A stretch of DNA of 64,000 nt from Oceanibium sediminis (GCF_003265325.1 NZ_QGNX01000003.1:124001-188000), one strand, 5' to 3'. Numbered from the stretch's first letter, positions 45,033 through 54,072 are shown. Notes: generated by a model from the sequence alone, not told the origin. A program made the numbers and translations.

Positions 45033-46307
45033 ATGACGATGAACAGACGTATGTTCCTTGGCACAACGGCGGCCGCATCGGCTGTCTTGTCTGCGCCATC
45101 GGTTCTGGCGGACGGACACGCGAAACCCCGCGTTGTGGTCATCGGCGGCGGTGCGGGCGGTGCGACCGCGGCGCGCTACATCGCCAAGGACAGCGAAGGC
45201 GCGATCGATGTCACGCTGATTGAGCCGTCCAAGGCGTACTACACCTGTTTCTTCTCCAACCTCTACCTCGGCGGGTTCAAGGATATCGAGGATATCGGCC
45301 ACAGCTACGGCGGGCTTGCCGCGACTGGCGTGAACGTCATCCATGACTGGGCCGTGGGCGTTGACCGCGACACAAAGACGGTGACCCTGGCCGGTGGCGA
45401 CACCGTTGCCTATGACAAGCTGATCCTCAGCCCGGGCATCGACTTCGTCGAAGGCGCGGTCGAGGGCTGGGACATCTCGGCGCAGAACGCCATGCCCCAC
45501 GCCTTCAAGGCCGGGTCGCAGACCGAACTGCTGAAAGCCCAGCTGATGGCCATGCCCGAGGGCGGAACCTTCGCCATGGTGGCCCCGCCCAACCCCTACC
45601 GCTGCCCCCCGGGCCCCTATGAGCGGGTGTCGATGGTCGCGCACTACCTGAAGGCCAACAACCCCACCGCCAAGATCCTGATCGCGGATCCCAAGCCCAG
45701 CTTCTCCAAGCAGGGGCTGTTCGAGGAAGGCTGGAACACCTACTACGCAGGGATGATCGACCGGATCGGCCCCGATTTCGGCGGCGCGAACGTCAGCGTC
45801 GATCCGGCGGCCATGACGCTCAGCATCGATGGCGAGGTCACGAACGTCGATGTCTGCAACGTCATCCCCGCGATGAAGGCGGGCCGCATCGCCGAGCTGG
45901 CCGGTGTGACGGACGGCAACTGGGCCCCGGTCAATGCGGCGGACATGTCCACCAAGGCGGACCCGGATGTCTACGTGCTGGGCGATTCCGCGCAGCAGGG
46001 CGATATGCCGAAGTCCGGCTTCTCGGCCAACAGCCAGGCGAAGGTCTGCGCGAACGCGGTGCGCGGCGCGCTGACCGGCTCGCGCGTGTTCCCGGCCAAG
46101 TTCGCGAACACCTGCTGGTCGCTGATCGCCACCGATGACGGCGTAAAGGTCGGCGCGACCTATGAAGCCACCGACGAGAAGATCGCCAAGGTCGACGGGT
46201 TCGTATCCACCACCGGTGAAAGCGCCGAGATCCGCAAGGCGACCTACGAAGAGTCCGAGGGCTGGTACACCGGCATCACCTCCGACATGTTCGGCAACGC
46301 CGTTTAA
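45033..46307 (+). CDS. soxF: Flavocytochrome c sulfide dehydrogenase flavoprotein subunit (SoxF/FccB type)
   Basis: The 424-residue protein has a Tat signal (MNRRMFLG) and an FAD-binding motif VVVIGGGAGGATAARYI (34-50). Cys72 in YYTCFFSN is at the position of the covalent flavin thioether. Cys191 (PYRCPPGPYE) and Cys361 (ANTCWS) match the redox-active pair that attacks sulfide. These residues mark FccB. It oxidises sulfide in the periplasm and hands electrons to the dihaem cytochrome encoded just upstream. All key residues are intact. A hairpin terminator follows. Confidence 0.93.
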   Translation: MTMNRRMFLGTTAAASAVLSAPSVLADGHAKPRVVVIGGGAGGATAARYIAKDSEGAIDVTLIEPSKAYYTCFFSNLYLGGFKDIEDIGHSYGGLAATGVNVIHDWAVGVDRDTKTVTLAGGDTVAYDKLILSPGIDFVEGAVEGWDISAQNAMPHAFKAGSQTELLKAQLMAMPEGGTFAMVAPPNPYRCPPGPYERVSMVAHYLKANNPTAKILIADPKPSFSKQGLFEEGWNTYYAGMIDRIGPDFGGANVSVDPAAMTLSIDGEVTNVDVCNVIPAMKAGRIAELAGVTDGNWAPVNAADMSTKADPDVYVLGDSAQQGDMPKSGFSANSQAKVCANAVRGALTGSRVFPAKFANTCWSLIATDDGVKVGATYEATDEKIAKVDGFVSTTGESAEIRKATYEESEGWYTGITSDMFGNAV

Positions 46308-46370
46308 GTAAGGCCCCTCCTGGCCGGCTTGCCCGGCCGGGAGGGATCCCCAGGTTGGGGACTGGAACGA

Positions 46371-46408
46371 AAAACGCCGCGCGGGCTGTAAAGGCCCGGC
46401 GGCGTTTT
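46371..46408 (+). terminator. Rho-independent terminator after soxF
   Basis: AAAACGCCGCGCGGGC (46371-46386) pairs with GCCCGGCGGCGTTTT (46394-46408) with one bulged base, and the right arm ends in TTTT. It lies about 65 bases past the soxF stop. The A-run on the left makes it possibly bidirectional. Confidence 0.75.
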
Positions 46409-46442
46409 CCGTTTCGACATGATCCAGCGGCCGGGAATGGCC

Positions 46443-46473
46443 ACCGCCCCCCGCAACAGCTGCGGGGGGCGGT
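46443..46473. terminator. Perfect 13-bp hairpin at the end of the multihaem cytochrome gene
   Basis: ACCGCCCCCCGCA (46443-46455) and TGCGGGGGGCGGT (46461-46473) form a perfect stem around a five-base loop. It lies 13 bases beyond the stop codon of the minus-strand cytochrome gene and should end that transcript. No clear T-run follows on the minus strand. Confidence 0.65.
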
Positions 46474-46485
46474 TCTGGCCTAGAC

Positions 46486-49400
46486 TCAGGGCAGTTTCGC
46501 GCTGTCGCCCTGTACCCTCATCTTCCAGTTCTCGATCAGCGTGCCTTCCGTCTTGAGGCGGCTGGCAAGGTAGTAGAGGCGCTGCGTTGCCGGCCCGTCG
46601 GGTGCCGTTTCAAAGCGCTGCTTGAGGTAGTAGGGCGGGATCGCCTGGGAATAGAGCGTGGCCGACACGGTCACGTCCGCCGGATCCACCCCTTCGGGCA
46701 GGGCGATCCGATAGGTCAGCTCATCCTTGCCCTGTTTCAGACCCTCGTCGTTTTCCGCCCGGCCTTCGGGCATGGTCGCCTTCATGAAGGCTGCGGTGAC
46801 TTCGGAATCGCCGAAACGCTTCCTGAACGCCTCGGTCCCCGGCTCTGCCGCCCCCCAGGGCAACAGGCGGTTGTCCTTGGGGTGATAGACGCGGTGCACG
46901 AAGCTGGTGGTGAACTCCTTCTTCGCGTTCTGCGTCAATTCTTCGTAGATCTGCACCTGGGTCTGGTCGTCGATCACATCGTGGTGGGGCTGGTAAAGCG
47001 CTTCCGTCGCGCCTTCCGGGACAACGTCGAGGAACTCTGTCAGGAGCGGCTGACCATCCGGGCCGATGATGACCCCGGCCCCGTTCGTGCAGCCCGAGCA
47101 CCAGAGCTGCGCGCCGCTGGCATCGGTCACGCGCACCTCAAGGAACGCACGGCGGAACCCGACGCCGGAGGGCAGGCGGTGGCCGGTCTTGTTGTCCACG
47201 CTGACAACCGCTTCCAACGTGCCGTTCGCTTCGCTCAGGCTTTCGATCTTGACGTCGGCCGTTTCGTCCCGCGCCTGGATTGCCATGGTGTCGAGCGCCA
47301 GCTGCGCGCCGGTCGTGGCGTAGGTCATCGGATCCCTGGCGCCGAGGCCCATCTCCTCGTCGAACTGGGACAGCATTTCGACCATGAAGGCGTTCAGCCC
47401 CACGAAGTTGTGGCGCTTGTAGTCGTCGCGGAAGGGCACGTCGATTTCGTCACGCGGCAGGATATTGGGCACCGCTGGCAAGTTGGCGTCCTGGATTGTC
47501 GCGATCTGGGTGACCACCTGGTCGATGCTGATATCCCCGTCGGGGGTTTGGAAGTTGCTCTTCATGTGGCAGTCCTGACAGGACTGCGCGGTCGCTTCAT
47601 CCGCAAACTCGCTGTTCTGCCATTCCAGGAAGGTCGCCTGTTCCACCGAATGCTGGAACCCGGCAAGGGGCTCGCGGTATGTGGCGCCATACTGGTCCGC
47701 CAGGAACTTCACCGCGTTCGCCGCGGCCTGGTTCAGGATCGCCTGTTCCCCGTCGGTAAAGCCGGGCAGGGGTATATCCGTGGCCGCGTCCACATTGGGC
47801 AGGTTGATCGTGTGGCAGGTGCCGCACATCTCGCTGTCCTTGATGTAGTCGTTGTGCACGGGGGTGATGCCCATGGCGTTCTGCATGGGTTTCTGGCGCA
47901 CATCCGAATAGGGGCCCATCAGTTCATTCGCCTTGTTCAGGCGGAACACCCCCGTGGTGGAATTCATCAGGTAGGTGTCCAGCTTGTTGTAGTCCGGCTG
48001 CCCCTCGGCCTGCTCGGGCGGGGCGATGTGGTGGCAGACGGCGCAGGAAATCCCCTCGCGCGCGAGGTTGCCGTACTCGTGGTAATCATAGGTGCCGTCG
48101 GCGATCTGCTGGTCCTTTTCCACTTGTGTCAGCGGTTCGTGCAGCAGCGTGTATTCGGGTTTGAAGACATCGCCGTTCAGCCCAAGCTCGGGGGACGCAT
48201 GCGCATCGATCTGAAGCTGGCGTTGGCCCATCGCGCCGTGGCAGGACAGGCACGTCGTGCCGAGGTTGTCCGACAGTTCCCCCGCACCAGCCTGCTCCAG
48301 CAGCGCGAACTCGGACTCCAGCTGAGCGAAGAAGATCGGGTCGCGCCCGGCCAGGCCCATCGGCGACCAGCGCCATTCCCCGTATTGCGAGATGTTGAAC
48401 CCCTCGCCATATCCCGGGCCGTCCTGGATGAACATCGTCACGCCGGAGGGCGCGCCGCCAAGGCCGCCATGACAGCCGACGCAATTGTCCGACGTCAGGA
48501 AGTGCTGAGTGTCGTCGGGCCGCGCAGGCACGCGATCCAGCCATTCGCTGGGCAACGCCTGAAGGTTCGTGCGGGTCACGTCGATCCCGTCCTTGGGGGG
48601 GAAGGTCGCGGCGAACGCGGCGTTCACCTCCGTAGGCGAGGCGGTGGCTGCCGCCACATGCGCCGCGCGTATCGACGCCGGGTCATGGGCGTCAGCCAGG
48701 TAGGTTTCGATCATAGCGGTCAGGTCTGCGCCGAGGCCCGGCTTCTGCTCGTTCGGCAGGTCGCGCCAGCTTTCATCGACCCGAAAGGTCAGCGGATCGC
48801 CGGGATAGCCTTCGATGTTTTCCAGCGCGGAGAAGATCAGCTCCTCGGCCGCGGATGCATGGCAGCGCATGCACATCCCGTCGCCCCCGGCGCCAAGCGG
48901 CGGGCTAAAGGGCGGTTCGAACGTGTCGATGGCGGGCTTGCGCGCGGCCATGTCGTCCTTGTCCGCGAAATAGACCGAGCCGAAGAACCAGCCGCCATGG
49001 GAAAGCGTGCTGTCCTTGACCATCACGGTCCAGTTCAGGCCGCCCTGCTCATAGGCATACTCGGCCATTTCCTCGGCTACCCTGGAGGGGTCGTCCTTGT
49101 ACTGCTCTTCCAGTATCGCGCGGTGTTCGTCGTATTGCGCCGCCGGGGGGGACGCCATTTCCTTGATGACGATGGCGCCATCGGGAATGTCGCCTTCGCG
49201 CCCGCCCTCAAGCCAGGTGATGATTTCGGGGGAGTAGAACATGCGCACGGCCGGGTGGATGCCGAAGCTCATGTTGAAGACGAAGGGCCCCGTGTCGCGC
49301 CAGGCCTTGTCCTGCGCCCAGCCAAGGTCGACATAGGCGCGATTGGCGACCCAGGGGAACAACACCTTTTCGTAGTCAACAAGGGGCAGACTGCCCGGCA

Positions 49401-49518
49401 GCGGCAGGTCCGCGTCCTGTGCGGTTTGGGTAGATTGGGATGGCTCGTCTGATGCAACGGTACTGGCCAATGGCAGCAATACACTCACTATCAGGGCAAT
49501 AAATCCAAATCTACGCAT
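46486..49518 (-). CDS. Large periplasmic multihaem cytochrome c with N-terminal P460-like domain
   Basis: The 1010-residue protein has a signal peptide (cleavage near TVAS, residue 23). It carries six CXXCH haem sites: 216-220, 346-350, 423-427, 492-496, 565-569 and 647-651. A seventh Cys pair, CSGCT, lacks the histidine. Residues about 75-235 resemble cytochrome P460 (IPDGAIVIKE, LNWTVMVKDS, then CMRCH). Residues about 780-1010 have no haem and include KTGHRLPSGVGFRRAFLEVRV, a segment seen in other multihaem proteins. It is convergent with the sulfide dehydrogenase genes and has its own upstream region. It probably handles electrons or a small inorganic substrate in the periplasm. I do not recognise a named enzyme. 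Confidence 0.8.
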   Translation of the reverse strand: MRRFGFIALIVSVLLPLASTVASDEPSQSTQTAQDADLPLPGSLPLVDYEKVLFPWVANRAYVDLGWAQDKAWRDTGPFVFNMSFGIHPAVRMFYSPEIITWLEGGREGDIPDGAIVIKEMASPPAAQYDEHRAILEEQYKDDPSRVAEEMAEYAYEQGGLNWTVMVKDSTLSHGGWFFGSVYFADKDDMAARKPAIDTFEPPFSPPLGAGGDGMCMRCHASAAEELIFSALENIEGYPGDPLTFRVDESWRDLPNEQKPGLGADLTAMIETYLADAHDPASIRAAHVAAATASPTEVNAAFAATFPPKDGIDVTRTNLQALPSEWLDRVPARPDDTQHFLTSDNCVGCHGGLGGAPSGVTMFIQDGPGYGEGFNISQYGEWRWSPMGLAGRDPIFFAQLESEFALLEQAGAGELSDNLGTTCLSCHGAMGQRQLQIDAHASPELGLNGDVFKPEYTLLHEPLTQVEKDQQIADGTYDYHEYGNLAREGISCAVCHHIAPPEQAEGQPDYNKLDTYLMNSTTGVFRLNKANELMGPYSDVRQKPMQNAMGITPVHNDYIKDSEMCGTCHTINLPNVDAATDIPLPGFTDGEQAILNQAAANAVKFLADQYGATYREPLAGFQHSVEQATFLEWQNSEFADEATAQSCQDCHMKSNFQTPDGDISIDQVVTQIATIQDANLPAVPNILPRDEIDVPFRDDYKRHNFVGLNAFMVEMLSQFDEEMGLGARDPMTYATTGAQLALDTMAIQARDETADVKIESLSEANGTLEAVVSVDNKTGHRLPSGVGFRRAFLEVRVTDASGAQLWCSGCTNGAGVIIGPDGQPLLTEFLDVVPEGATEALYQPHHDVIDDQTQVQIYEELTQNAKKEFTTSFVHRVYHPKDNRLLPWGAAEPGTEAFRKRFGDSEVTAAFMKATMPEGRAENDEGLKQGKDELTYRIALPEGVDPADVTVSATLYSQAIPPYYLKQRFETAPDGPATQRLYYLASRLKTEGTLIENWKMRVQGDSAKLP

Positions 49519-49551
49519 AGACTAACTCCAATTGAAAATATGGCGCACCAT

Positions 49552-49657
49552 TCCACCAAAAGGCGATCAAATAAACCTGAGAAGACGGAATTCATCTTAA
49601 TAATCAATGAAGTTTACGCGACCTGTTGCAGAGGTGCCGCGCGATCGCTTTGGTGGA
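49552..49657. promoter_or_regulatory. Long-range inverted repeat upstream of the multihaem cytochrome gene
   Basis: TCCACCAAAAGGCGATC (49552-49568) is nearly the reverse complement of GATCGCTTTGGTGGA (49643-49657); two extra bases in the first arm are the only difference. The arms flank about 75 AT-rich bases that should hold the promoter of the minus-strand gene. Paired operator half-sites or a looping site are plausible. Confidence 0.4.
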
Positions 49658-49708
49658 TTTGGAGTCCGGCTACTAAAATGGCGGCTGGGTGGCCAGCGCT
49701 GAGACGGG

Positions 49709-50788
49709 TCAGCCCTTGAAAATATGAAGCGTGTCCAGCCGGCTGCCGACAATCCCCTGTCGGGGCAGGCCCATCAGCTCGCGCGGGGTAACGGTGGCGG
49801 CTCCCAGGGCCTCCTCCACGCTGACGCCGGCAATGTCGATCAGCCGGCGGACCGAGGTCGCAAGGTCGATATGCGCCCCGGCGAGGGAGCCGGAGGCATT
49901 CACCAGCTTGCCCTGCTGGACGCGGATCGTTTCTCCATACAGCTCGAAGGACTCCGGGCCGGCGATCGTGGACATGGCGTCCGATACCAGCACCATGCGC
50001 CCCGCGACGGGGCGGGCCTTCCAGGCCAGCCGGATCATGCGGCCATCCACGTGGTACCCGTCCGCGATCAACCCGCAGTAGGCGGTGGAGTTGATCGCGG
50101 CGGCGATGATCCCCGGCGCGCGGGATGTCATTTGCGGCATCCCGTTGAACAGATGCGTGAACGCTGCCAGCCCCTCGGCCAGGGCGGCGTCGGTCTGCTC
50201 GGCGCTGGCCGCGCTGTGGCCCGCGGAGACGGTGACGCCCATCCGCGCCAGGTCGGCGATGGTGCCGGGCTTCAGCGTTTCGGGGGCCACCGTCAGAAGC
50301 ACCGGCAGATCGCGGCGGCGCAGCTTTTCCAGCAGTCCCCGCGTGCGCTGATCGAAGGGGCGGATCCGCGCCGGGTCATGGGTGCCCTTGTGGGCCGGGT
50401 TTATATGCGGCCCCTCGATATGGATGCCGAGCACGCCATTGCGGCCACGCTCGGCCAGAACCGCCTCCGCCGCGCGCTCGGTCACATCGGGATGGTCGGT
50501 GATCACCGTGGGCAGCAGAAAGGCGGTTCCGACCGAGTTATGCGCCTCTGCGATGCGGCGCACACCCTCTGGCGTCTGGTCATTGTTCAGCATGACGCCG
50601 CCGCCGCCGTTGACCTGCACATCGAACAGGCCGGGGGCGAGAGTGCCGTCCATGGGCTCCGGCGTGCAGCCCTCGGGCAGGTCCGCGGTGGGGAGCATTT
50701 GCACGACCGTGTCCGCCTCAACCGCGATGGCCACGTTTTCGTGCAGCCTGTCCCCGTCGAACACGGCGTGGGGGCGGAGCCAGCGCAT
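49709..50788 (-). CDS. nagA: N-acetylhexosamine-6-phosphate deacetylase
   Basis: The 359-residue amidohydrolase has all NagA metal and catalytic residues: Glu125 in HIEGPHINP, His191 in SAGHSA, His212 in THLFNGM and the catalytic Asp270 in LVSDAM. The N-terminal DVQVNGGGG matches the one-metal E. coli-like form. It removes acetate from GlcNAc-6-P or GalNAc-6-P. It is the last gene of the amino-sugar operon and shares one base with the upstream gene (TGATG). The AgaS- and KbaZ-like neighbours suggest GalNAc-6-P as a possible substrate, in which case AgaA would be the better name. Confidence 0.92.
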   Translation of the reverse strand: MRWLRPHAVFDGDRLHENVAIAVEADTVVQMLPTADLPEGCTPEPMDGTLAPGLFDVQVNGGGGVMLNNDQTPEGVRRIAEAHNSVGTAFLLPTVITDHPDVTERAAEAVLAERGRNGVLGIHIEGPHINPAHKGTHDPARIRPFDQRTRGLLEKLRRRDLPVLLTVAPETLKPGTIADLARMGVTVSAGHSAASAEQTDAALAEGLAAFTHLFNGMPQMTSRAPGIIAAAINSTAYCGLIADGYHVDGRMIRLAWKARPVAGRMVLVSDAMSTIAGPESFELYGETIRVQQGKLVNASGSLAGAHIDLATSVRRLIDIAGVSVEEALGAATVTPRELMGLPRQGIVGSRLDTLHIFKG

Positions 50789-52065
50789 CAGTCGGCCTCG
50801 AACAGGTAGGGGGCGAGCGCTTCCTGGATCTGGGCCCAGACAAGGGCGCGGGCCCAGCCGCCGGCGTCCGCCTCAAGCGATTCTGCGCGGGCCGCGACGG
50901 AATGTGCGAAGTACTGCTGGACAAGGGGGGCGGGCACGGGTCGGTCCAGTGCCGCGAACAGGCCCGCGACGGCGGTCTGCGCGTGTGGCTCCGGCCAGTA
51001 ATAGCGGATCCGGTCCGCATAGCCGAAGTGGCGTTGCAGGCGCAGCGCCTCCGCGTCCCCATCATAGTGCTTTTGCCAGTGGACGGGGTTGTCCAGCATC
51101 TGGCGTTCCATCGCGTCGCTGACGTCGGACCCGCTGCGCGTACTGTCGAGCCATGCGGACAAGCCATCCAGCGCGTAGAGTGCCTGCCGGTAGGCAAAGG
51201 TCAACGCCGGGCCGACCTTGTGTACCGCGAAATGCCGCCGCGCCAGTTCGGGATAGACCGGGTCGTGCTGGTAATCGGTGGAATGCGCCTCGAACGCGAT
51301 GCCGGGCCAATCGGCCAGCGCAGCGGACAGGTGATCGGGCGCGGCCATGTCGAAACGGTCGATATGGGTCGGCGCGAACTCCAGCCCCGGCTGCACCACC
51401 AGCCCGACGACGCGGGCCCATGCCGCCTCAAGCCCCAGCGCCTGGAAGGCGACGTGGTGGCGCTCAAGCGTGTGGCGCGCATGCTCTGGGCGGGTGGGGG
51501 CGATGGTCTGCCCGGCTTCCTCGACCCTGGCACCGCCGGGCGGGGGCACCTCGGTTCCGACGATGTAGCATAGCTGCGAGGGGTCCGGCGCATGCGCTTC
51601 GCACACCGCGGCCAACTCGGCCGCACGGGCGGCGCTGACCGCGTCCCCGACCTGGGCGGGCTCGCCAGCGCAGCCTTCCGAGCAATCGAGGTGGATCTTG
51701 GTGAACCCCGCCTCGACATAGGCGCGCATCAGGGCGCGGGCGTGGGTCATGGCCGTTTCGGCATCCTGGCTGCGCCAGACCTGCGGGCCGAGGTGATCGC
51801 CCCCGAAGACGACCAGCGCGGGGTCAACGCCCAGATCACGGGCCATGTCCCGGACATAGGCGATGAAGGCGTCCGGCGTCATGCCGGTATAGCCGCCGAA
51901 CTGGTTGACCTGGTTGCTGGTCGCTTCCACCAGGATCGGGCGGTTGCGGCTTTTGGCCAGCAGCAGGGCCGCGCTCAGCACATCCGGTTGCGCCGAACAG
52001 ACGGAGGCAAGCGCGACGGCGCGTCCGGCGCGGTTCTGCGCCACGGTATCGGTAACGAGGCTCAT
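50788..52065 (-). CDS. kbaZ: KbaZ/GatZ-like D-tagatose-bisphosphate aldolase subunit family protein
   Basis: The 425-residue protein matches the KbaZ/GatZ family throughout: PILVEATSNQVNQFGGYTGMTP (residues about 43-64), FGGDHLGP, HLDCSEGCAG, IVGTEVPPPGGA, FEAHSTDYQ and HKVGPALTFAYRQAL. In enterobacteria it is described as the helper subunit of tagatose-1,6-bisphosphate aldolase (KbaY/GatY), but no such aldolase gene is here. Relatives have been linked to sugar-phosphate epimerisation, so it may itself convert tagatose-6-P. It overlaps the ROK gene by ATGA and the nagA gene by one base. Its presence hints at galacto-configured amino sugars. Confidence 0.85.
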   Translation of the reverse strand: MSLVTDTVAQNRAGRAVALASVCSAQPDVLSAALLLAKSRNRPILVEATSNQVNQFGGYTGMTPDAFIAYVRDMARDLGVDPALVVFGGDHLGPQVWRSQDAETAMTHARALMRAYVEAGFTKIHLDCSEGCAGEPAQVGDAVSAARAAELAAVCEAHAPDPSQLCYIVGTEVPPPGGARVEEAGQTIAPTRPEHARHTLERHHVAFQALGLEAAWARVVGLVVQPGLEFAPTHIDRFDMAAPDHLSAALADWPGIAFEAHSTDYQHDPVYPELARRHFAVHKVGPALTFAYRQALYALDGLSAWLDSTRSGSDVSDAMERQMLDNPVHWQKHYDGDAEALRLQRHFGYADRIRYYWPEPHAQTAVAGLFAALDRPVPAPLVQQYFAHSVAARAESLEADAGGWARALVWAQIQEALAPYLFEAD

Positions 52066-53006
52066 GCAGAGACCCTTTCTTCAGCTTGCAGCGCCAGCAG
52101 GGCAGCCCCTCGGCCGCCGCTGCTGTCGCCAAATTCCGGCTTCAGGATCGCCGGCGGGCGCACGAAGGGCAGCGCGGCGCGTTCCAAAGCCTTCCCGAGG
52201 CGAATTTCAAGCCCGTCGATATTCGACAGCCCGCCGCCAAGGACGATGCAGTCGGGATCGATATGCAGCTGAATGGCGTGGATCAGGTCGGCGGCAAGGG
52301 CGGTCCAGACCTCCAGCACGCGGGCGTTGTCGGGATCCGCTGGCGTGGCGGCGATCTCAGGCGCGCTGCGCGTATTGCCGGTGAGCGCCTGGAACAGGCG
52401 CGCCATGCCGGTGCCGGAGATCAGCGTTTCCGTACAGCCCATGCGCCCGCAGCCGCATTGCACGAGCGGCAGGTCATGCTGGATCATCAACTGCGCGGGC
52501 AGGCCGTAGTGACCGATCTCTCCGGGCAGGCCGTTGTGGCCCAGAACCAGCTGGCCGTCCTGGCACAGGCCGCCACCGATCCCGGTGCCGAGGATCAGTC
52601 CGAACACCCGCGCATGGTTGCGCCCCGCGCCGCCGTTGGCCTCGGACAGGGTGAAGCACTTGCAATCGTTCGCCATGACGACGGTGCCCGTGACGCGGGT
52701 GGCCAGGTCGCGCGCCAGCGCCTCGCCATTCGCGACGAGGTTGGCGCAAAGCGACACGCCGGACTCCGGGTCCACCACGCCGGGCACGCCGATGCCCACG
52801 GGCAGCGCCACCGGCCCCGCCTGTTGCCTGAGCCAGGAAACCTCCTCCTCCAGGGCGGCAAGAAGGTCGGCGTAGCTGCTGCTGGGTGTCGGGCGGCGGC
52901 GGCTGGCAAGGGCGGTCATGGCGTCTGAGAACAGCGTCGCCTCGATCTTGGTGCCGCCGACGTCCAGCCCGATGGCCGCGGCCCGCTCAGGTGTAGAGAC
53001 GGACAT
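52062..53006 (-). CDS. ROK family amino-sugar kinase
   Basis: The 314-residue protein has the ATP loop DVGGTK (15-20), a catalytic Asp in MANDCK (Asp114) and the intact ROK zinc motif CGCGRMGCTE (184-193) with His166. It lacks an N-terminal DNA-binding domain. It is therefore a kinase, most likely for N-acetylglucosamine, N-acetylgalactosamine or N-acetylmannosamine, and would supply the substrate of NagA. It overlaps the AgaS-like gene by 20 bases and the kbaZ gene by ATGA. The intact zinc motif contrasts with the two ROK repressors in this window, which have lost it. Confidence 0.88.
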   Translation of the reverse strand: MSVSTPERAAAIGLDVGGTKIEATLFSDAMTALASRRRPTPSSSYADLLAALEEEVSWLRQQAGPVALPVGIGVPGVVDPESGVSLCANLVANGEALARDLATRVTGTVVMANDCKCFTLSEANGGAGRNHARVFGLILGTGIGGGLCQDGQLVLGHNGLPGEIGHYGLPAQLMIQHDLPLVQCGCGRMGCTETLISGTGMARLFQALTGNTRSAPEIAATPADPDNARVLEVWTALAADLIHAIQLHIDPDCIVLGGGLSNIDGLEIRLGKALERAALPFVRPPAILKPEFGDSSGGRGAALLALQAEERVSA

Positions 53007-54072
53007 TGGACACCACGCGCGTCAGGTTGCGCCCCGCGAAGGGGTCGTCAACGTTCATATCCAGTGCCTTCGACCACGCGACCGACAGGCGCTGCGCGGG
53101 CAGAACGGCAACGGGGGTGGTCCAGGCATCCTCGAGCCCCGTATCGATCGCGATGTCGGGGGCGTCGGTGCCGGGCATGGGCTGGCCGATCGAGGTTACC
53201 GTGATGCCGGGGAACTGGGCGCGGATCTCTGTCACGATGTCCTGGTCGTATTTCCGGGTCAGCGCGTCTGAGGACAGGAAGACATAGACGGAGGTTGCGT
53301 CGTCGATCACGGCCTTCGGCCCATGGCGGAAGCCCAGGGTGCTGTCCCAGGCGGTGACCACGCGCCCCGCCGTCAATTCCAGGATCTTCAGCGCCGATTC
53401 CCGCGCCGTGCCCTTGAACGGGCCTGAGCCGAGGAAGACGGCCCGCCCCGGTAGCGCAGTGTCCATGTCCAGCGCCAGCAGGGCGCGGGCGCTCTCAGCC
53501 AGTTTGCCCATCCGCCCGGCCAGTTCGTCCAGCGGGGCGTCCGACAGGCAGGCGAGCGCGGTGATCAGCATCGTCGTGTAGCTGGAGGTCATCGCGAAAC
53601 CCGCGTCATGGCAGGCGGGCGGCAGGGTGATGACCTGCGTCTCGCCCACTGCGGCGGGCGCGCGCTGGGCCAGAACACTGTCCTTGTTGCAGGTGATGTT
53701 CAGCCGGTCCGCATCCGGCGACAGGCGGTCCAGAAGGTTCAGCGTGCCGACGCTTTCCGAGCTGTTGCCGCTGCGCCCGAAGGACACGACCAGCGGGCGC
53801 GACCCGGGGCGGAAGAAGTCCCCGGGCCGGGCCACAAGGTCCGTCGTCGCCACGTTGCGCAGCGCGATGCCCTGATGTCGGTCAAGGGCGACGGCAAGGG
53901 AATCCGCGATGAAGGCCGAGGTGCCGGCCCCGCAGAGCCAGATCTCGTCCGGGGCGCGCGCGGCGATCCAGTCGCGGATCCGCGCGGCGATGGCCGGCAG
54001 GTCCGCGGACCATGCGTCCCATATGCCGGGCTGCGCGGCGATTTCGGTTTCGGTCCTGTAGTCCGTGGTCAT
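52987..54072 (-). CDS. agaS: SIS-domain sugar isomerase/deaminase (AgaS-like)
   Basis: The 361-residue protein has two SIS domains. The first has GAGTSAFIADSL (48-59) and SFGRSGNSSES (97-107); the second has FLGSGPFKGTARESALKILELT and GFRHGPKAVID. This is the AgaS pattern; AgaS deaminates and isomerises galactosamine-6-P to tagatose-6-P, while relatives act on glucosamine-6-P. The start at 54072 overlaps the regulator stop as ATGA; a longer frame runs into the regulator gene and is not real. It comes first among the enzymes of the operon. The exact sugar epimer is inferred from the neighbouring kbaZ. Confidence 0.87.
   Translation of the reverse strand: MTTDYRTETEIAAQPGIWDAWSADLPAIAARIRDWIAARAPDEIWLCGAGTSAFIADSLAVALDRHQGIALRNVATTDLVARPGDFFRPGSRPLVVSFGRSGNSSESVGTLNLLDRLSPDADRLNITCNKDSVLAQRAPAAVGETQVITLPPACHDAGFAMTSSYTTMLITALACLSDAPLDELAGRMGKLAESARALLALDMDTALPGRAVFLGSGPFKGTARESALKILELTAGRVVTAWDSTLGFRHGPKAVIDDATSVYVFLSSDALTRKYDQDIVTEIRAQFPGITVTSIGQPMPGTDAPDIAIDTGLEDAWTTPVAVLPAQRLSVAWSKALDMNVDDPFAGRNLTRVVSNVRLYT

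Noticed and set aside
46882-49452. 856-codon open frame antisense to the multihaem cytochrome
   Set aside because: The minus strand has six haem motifs, a signal peptide and a terminator. The plus-strand frame has no recognisable domain or ribosome binding site.
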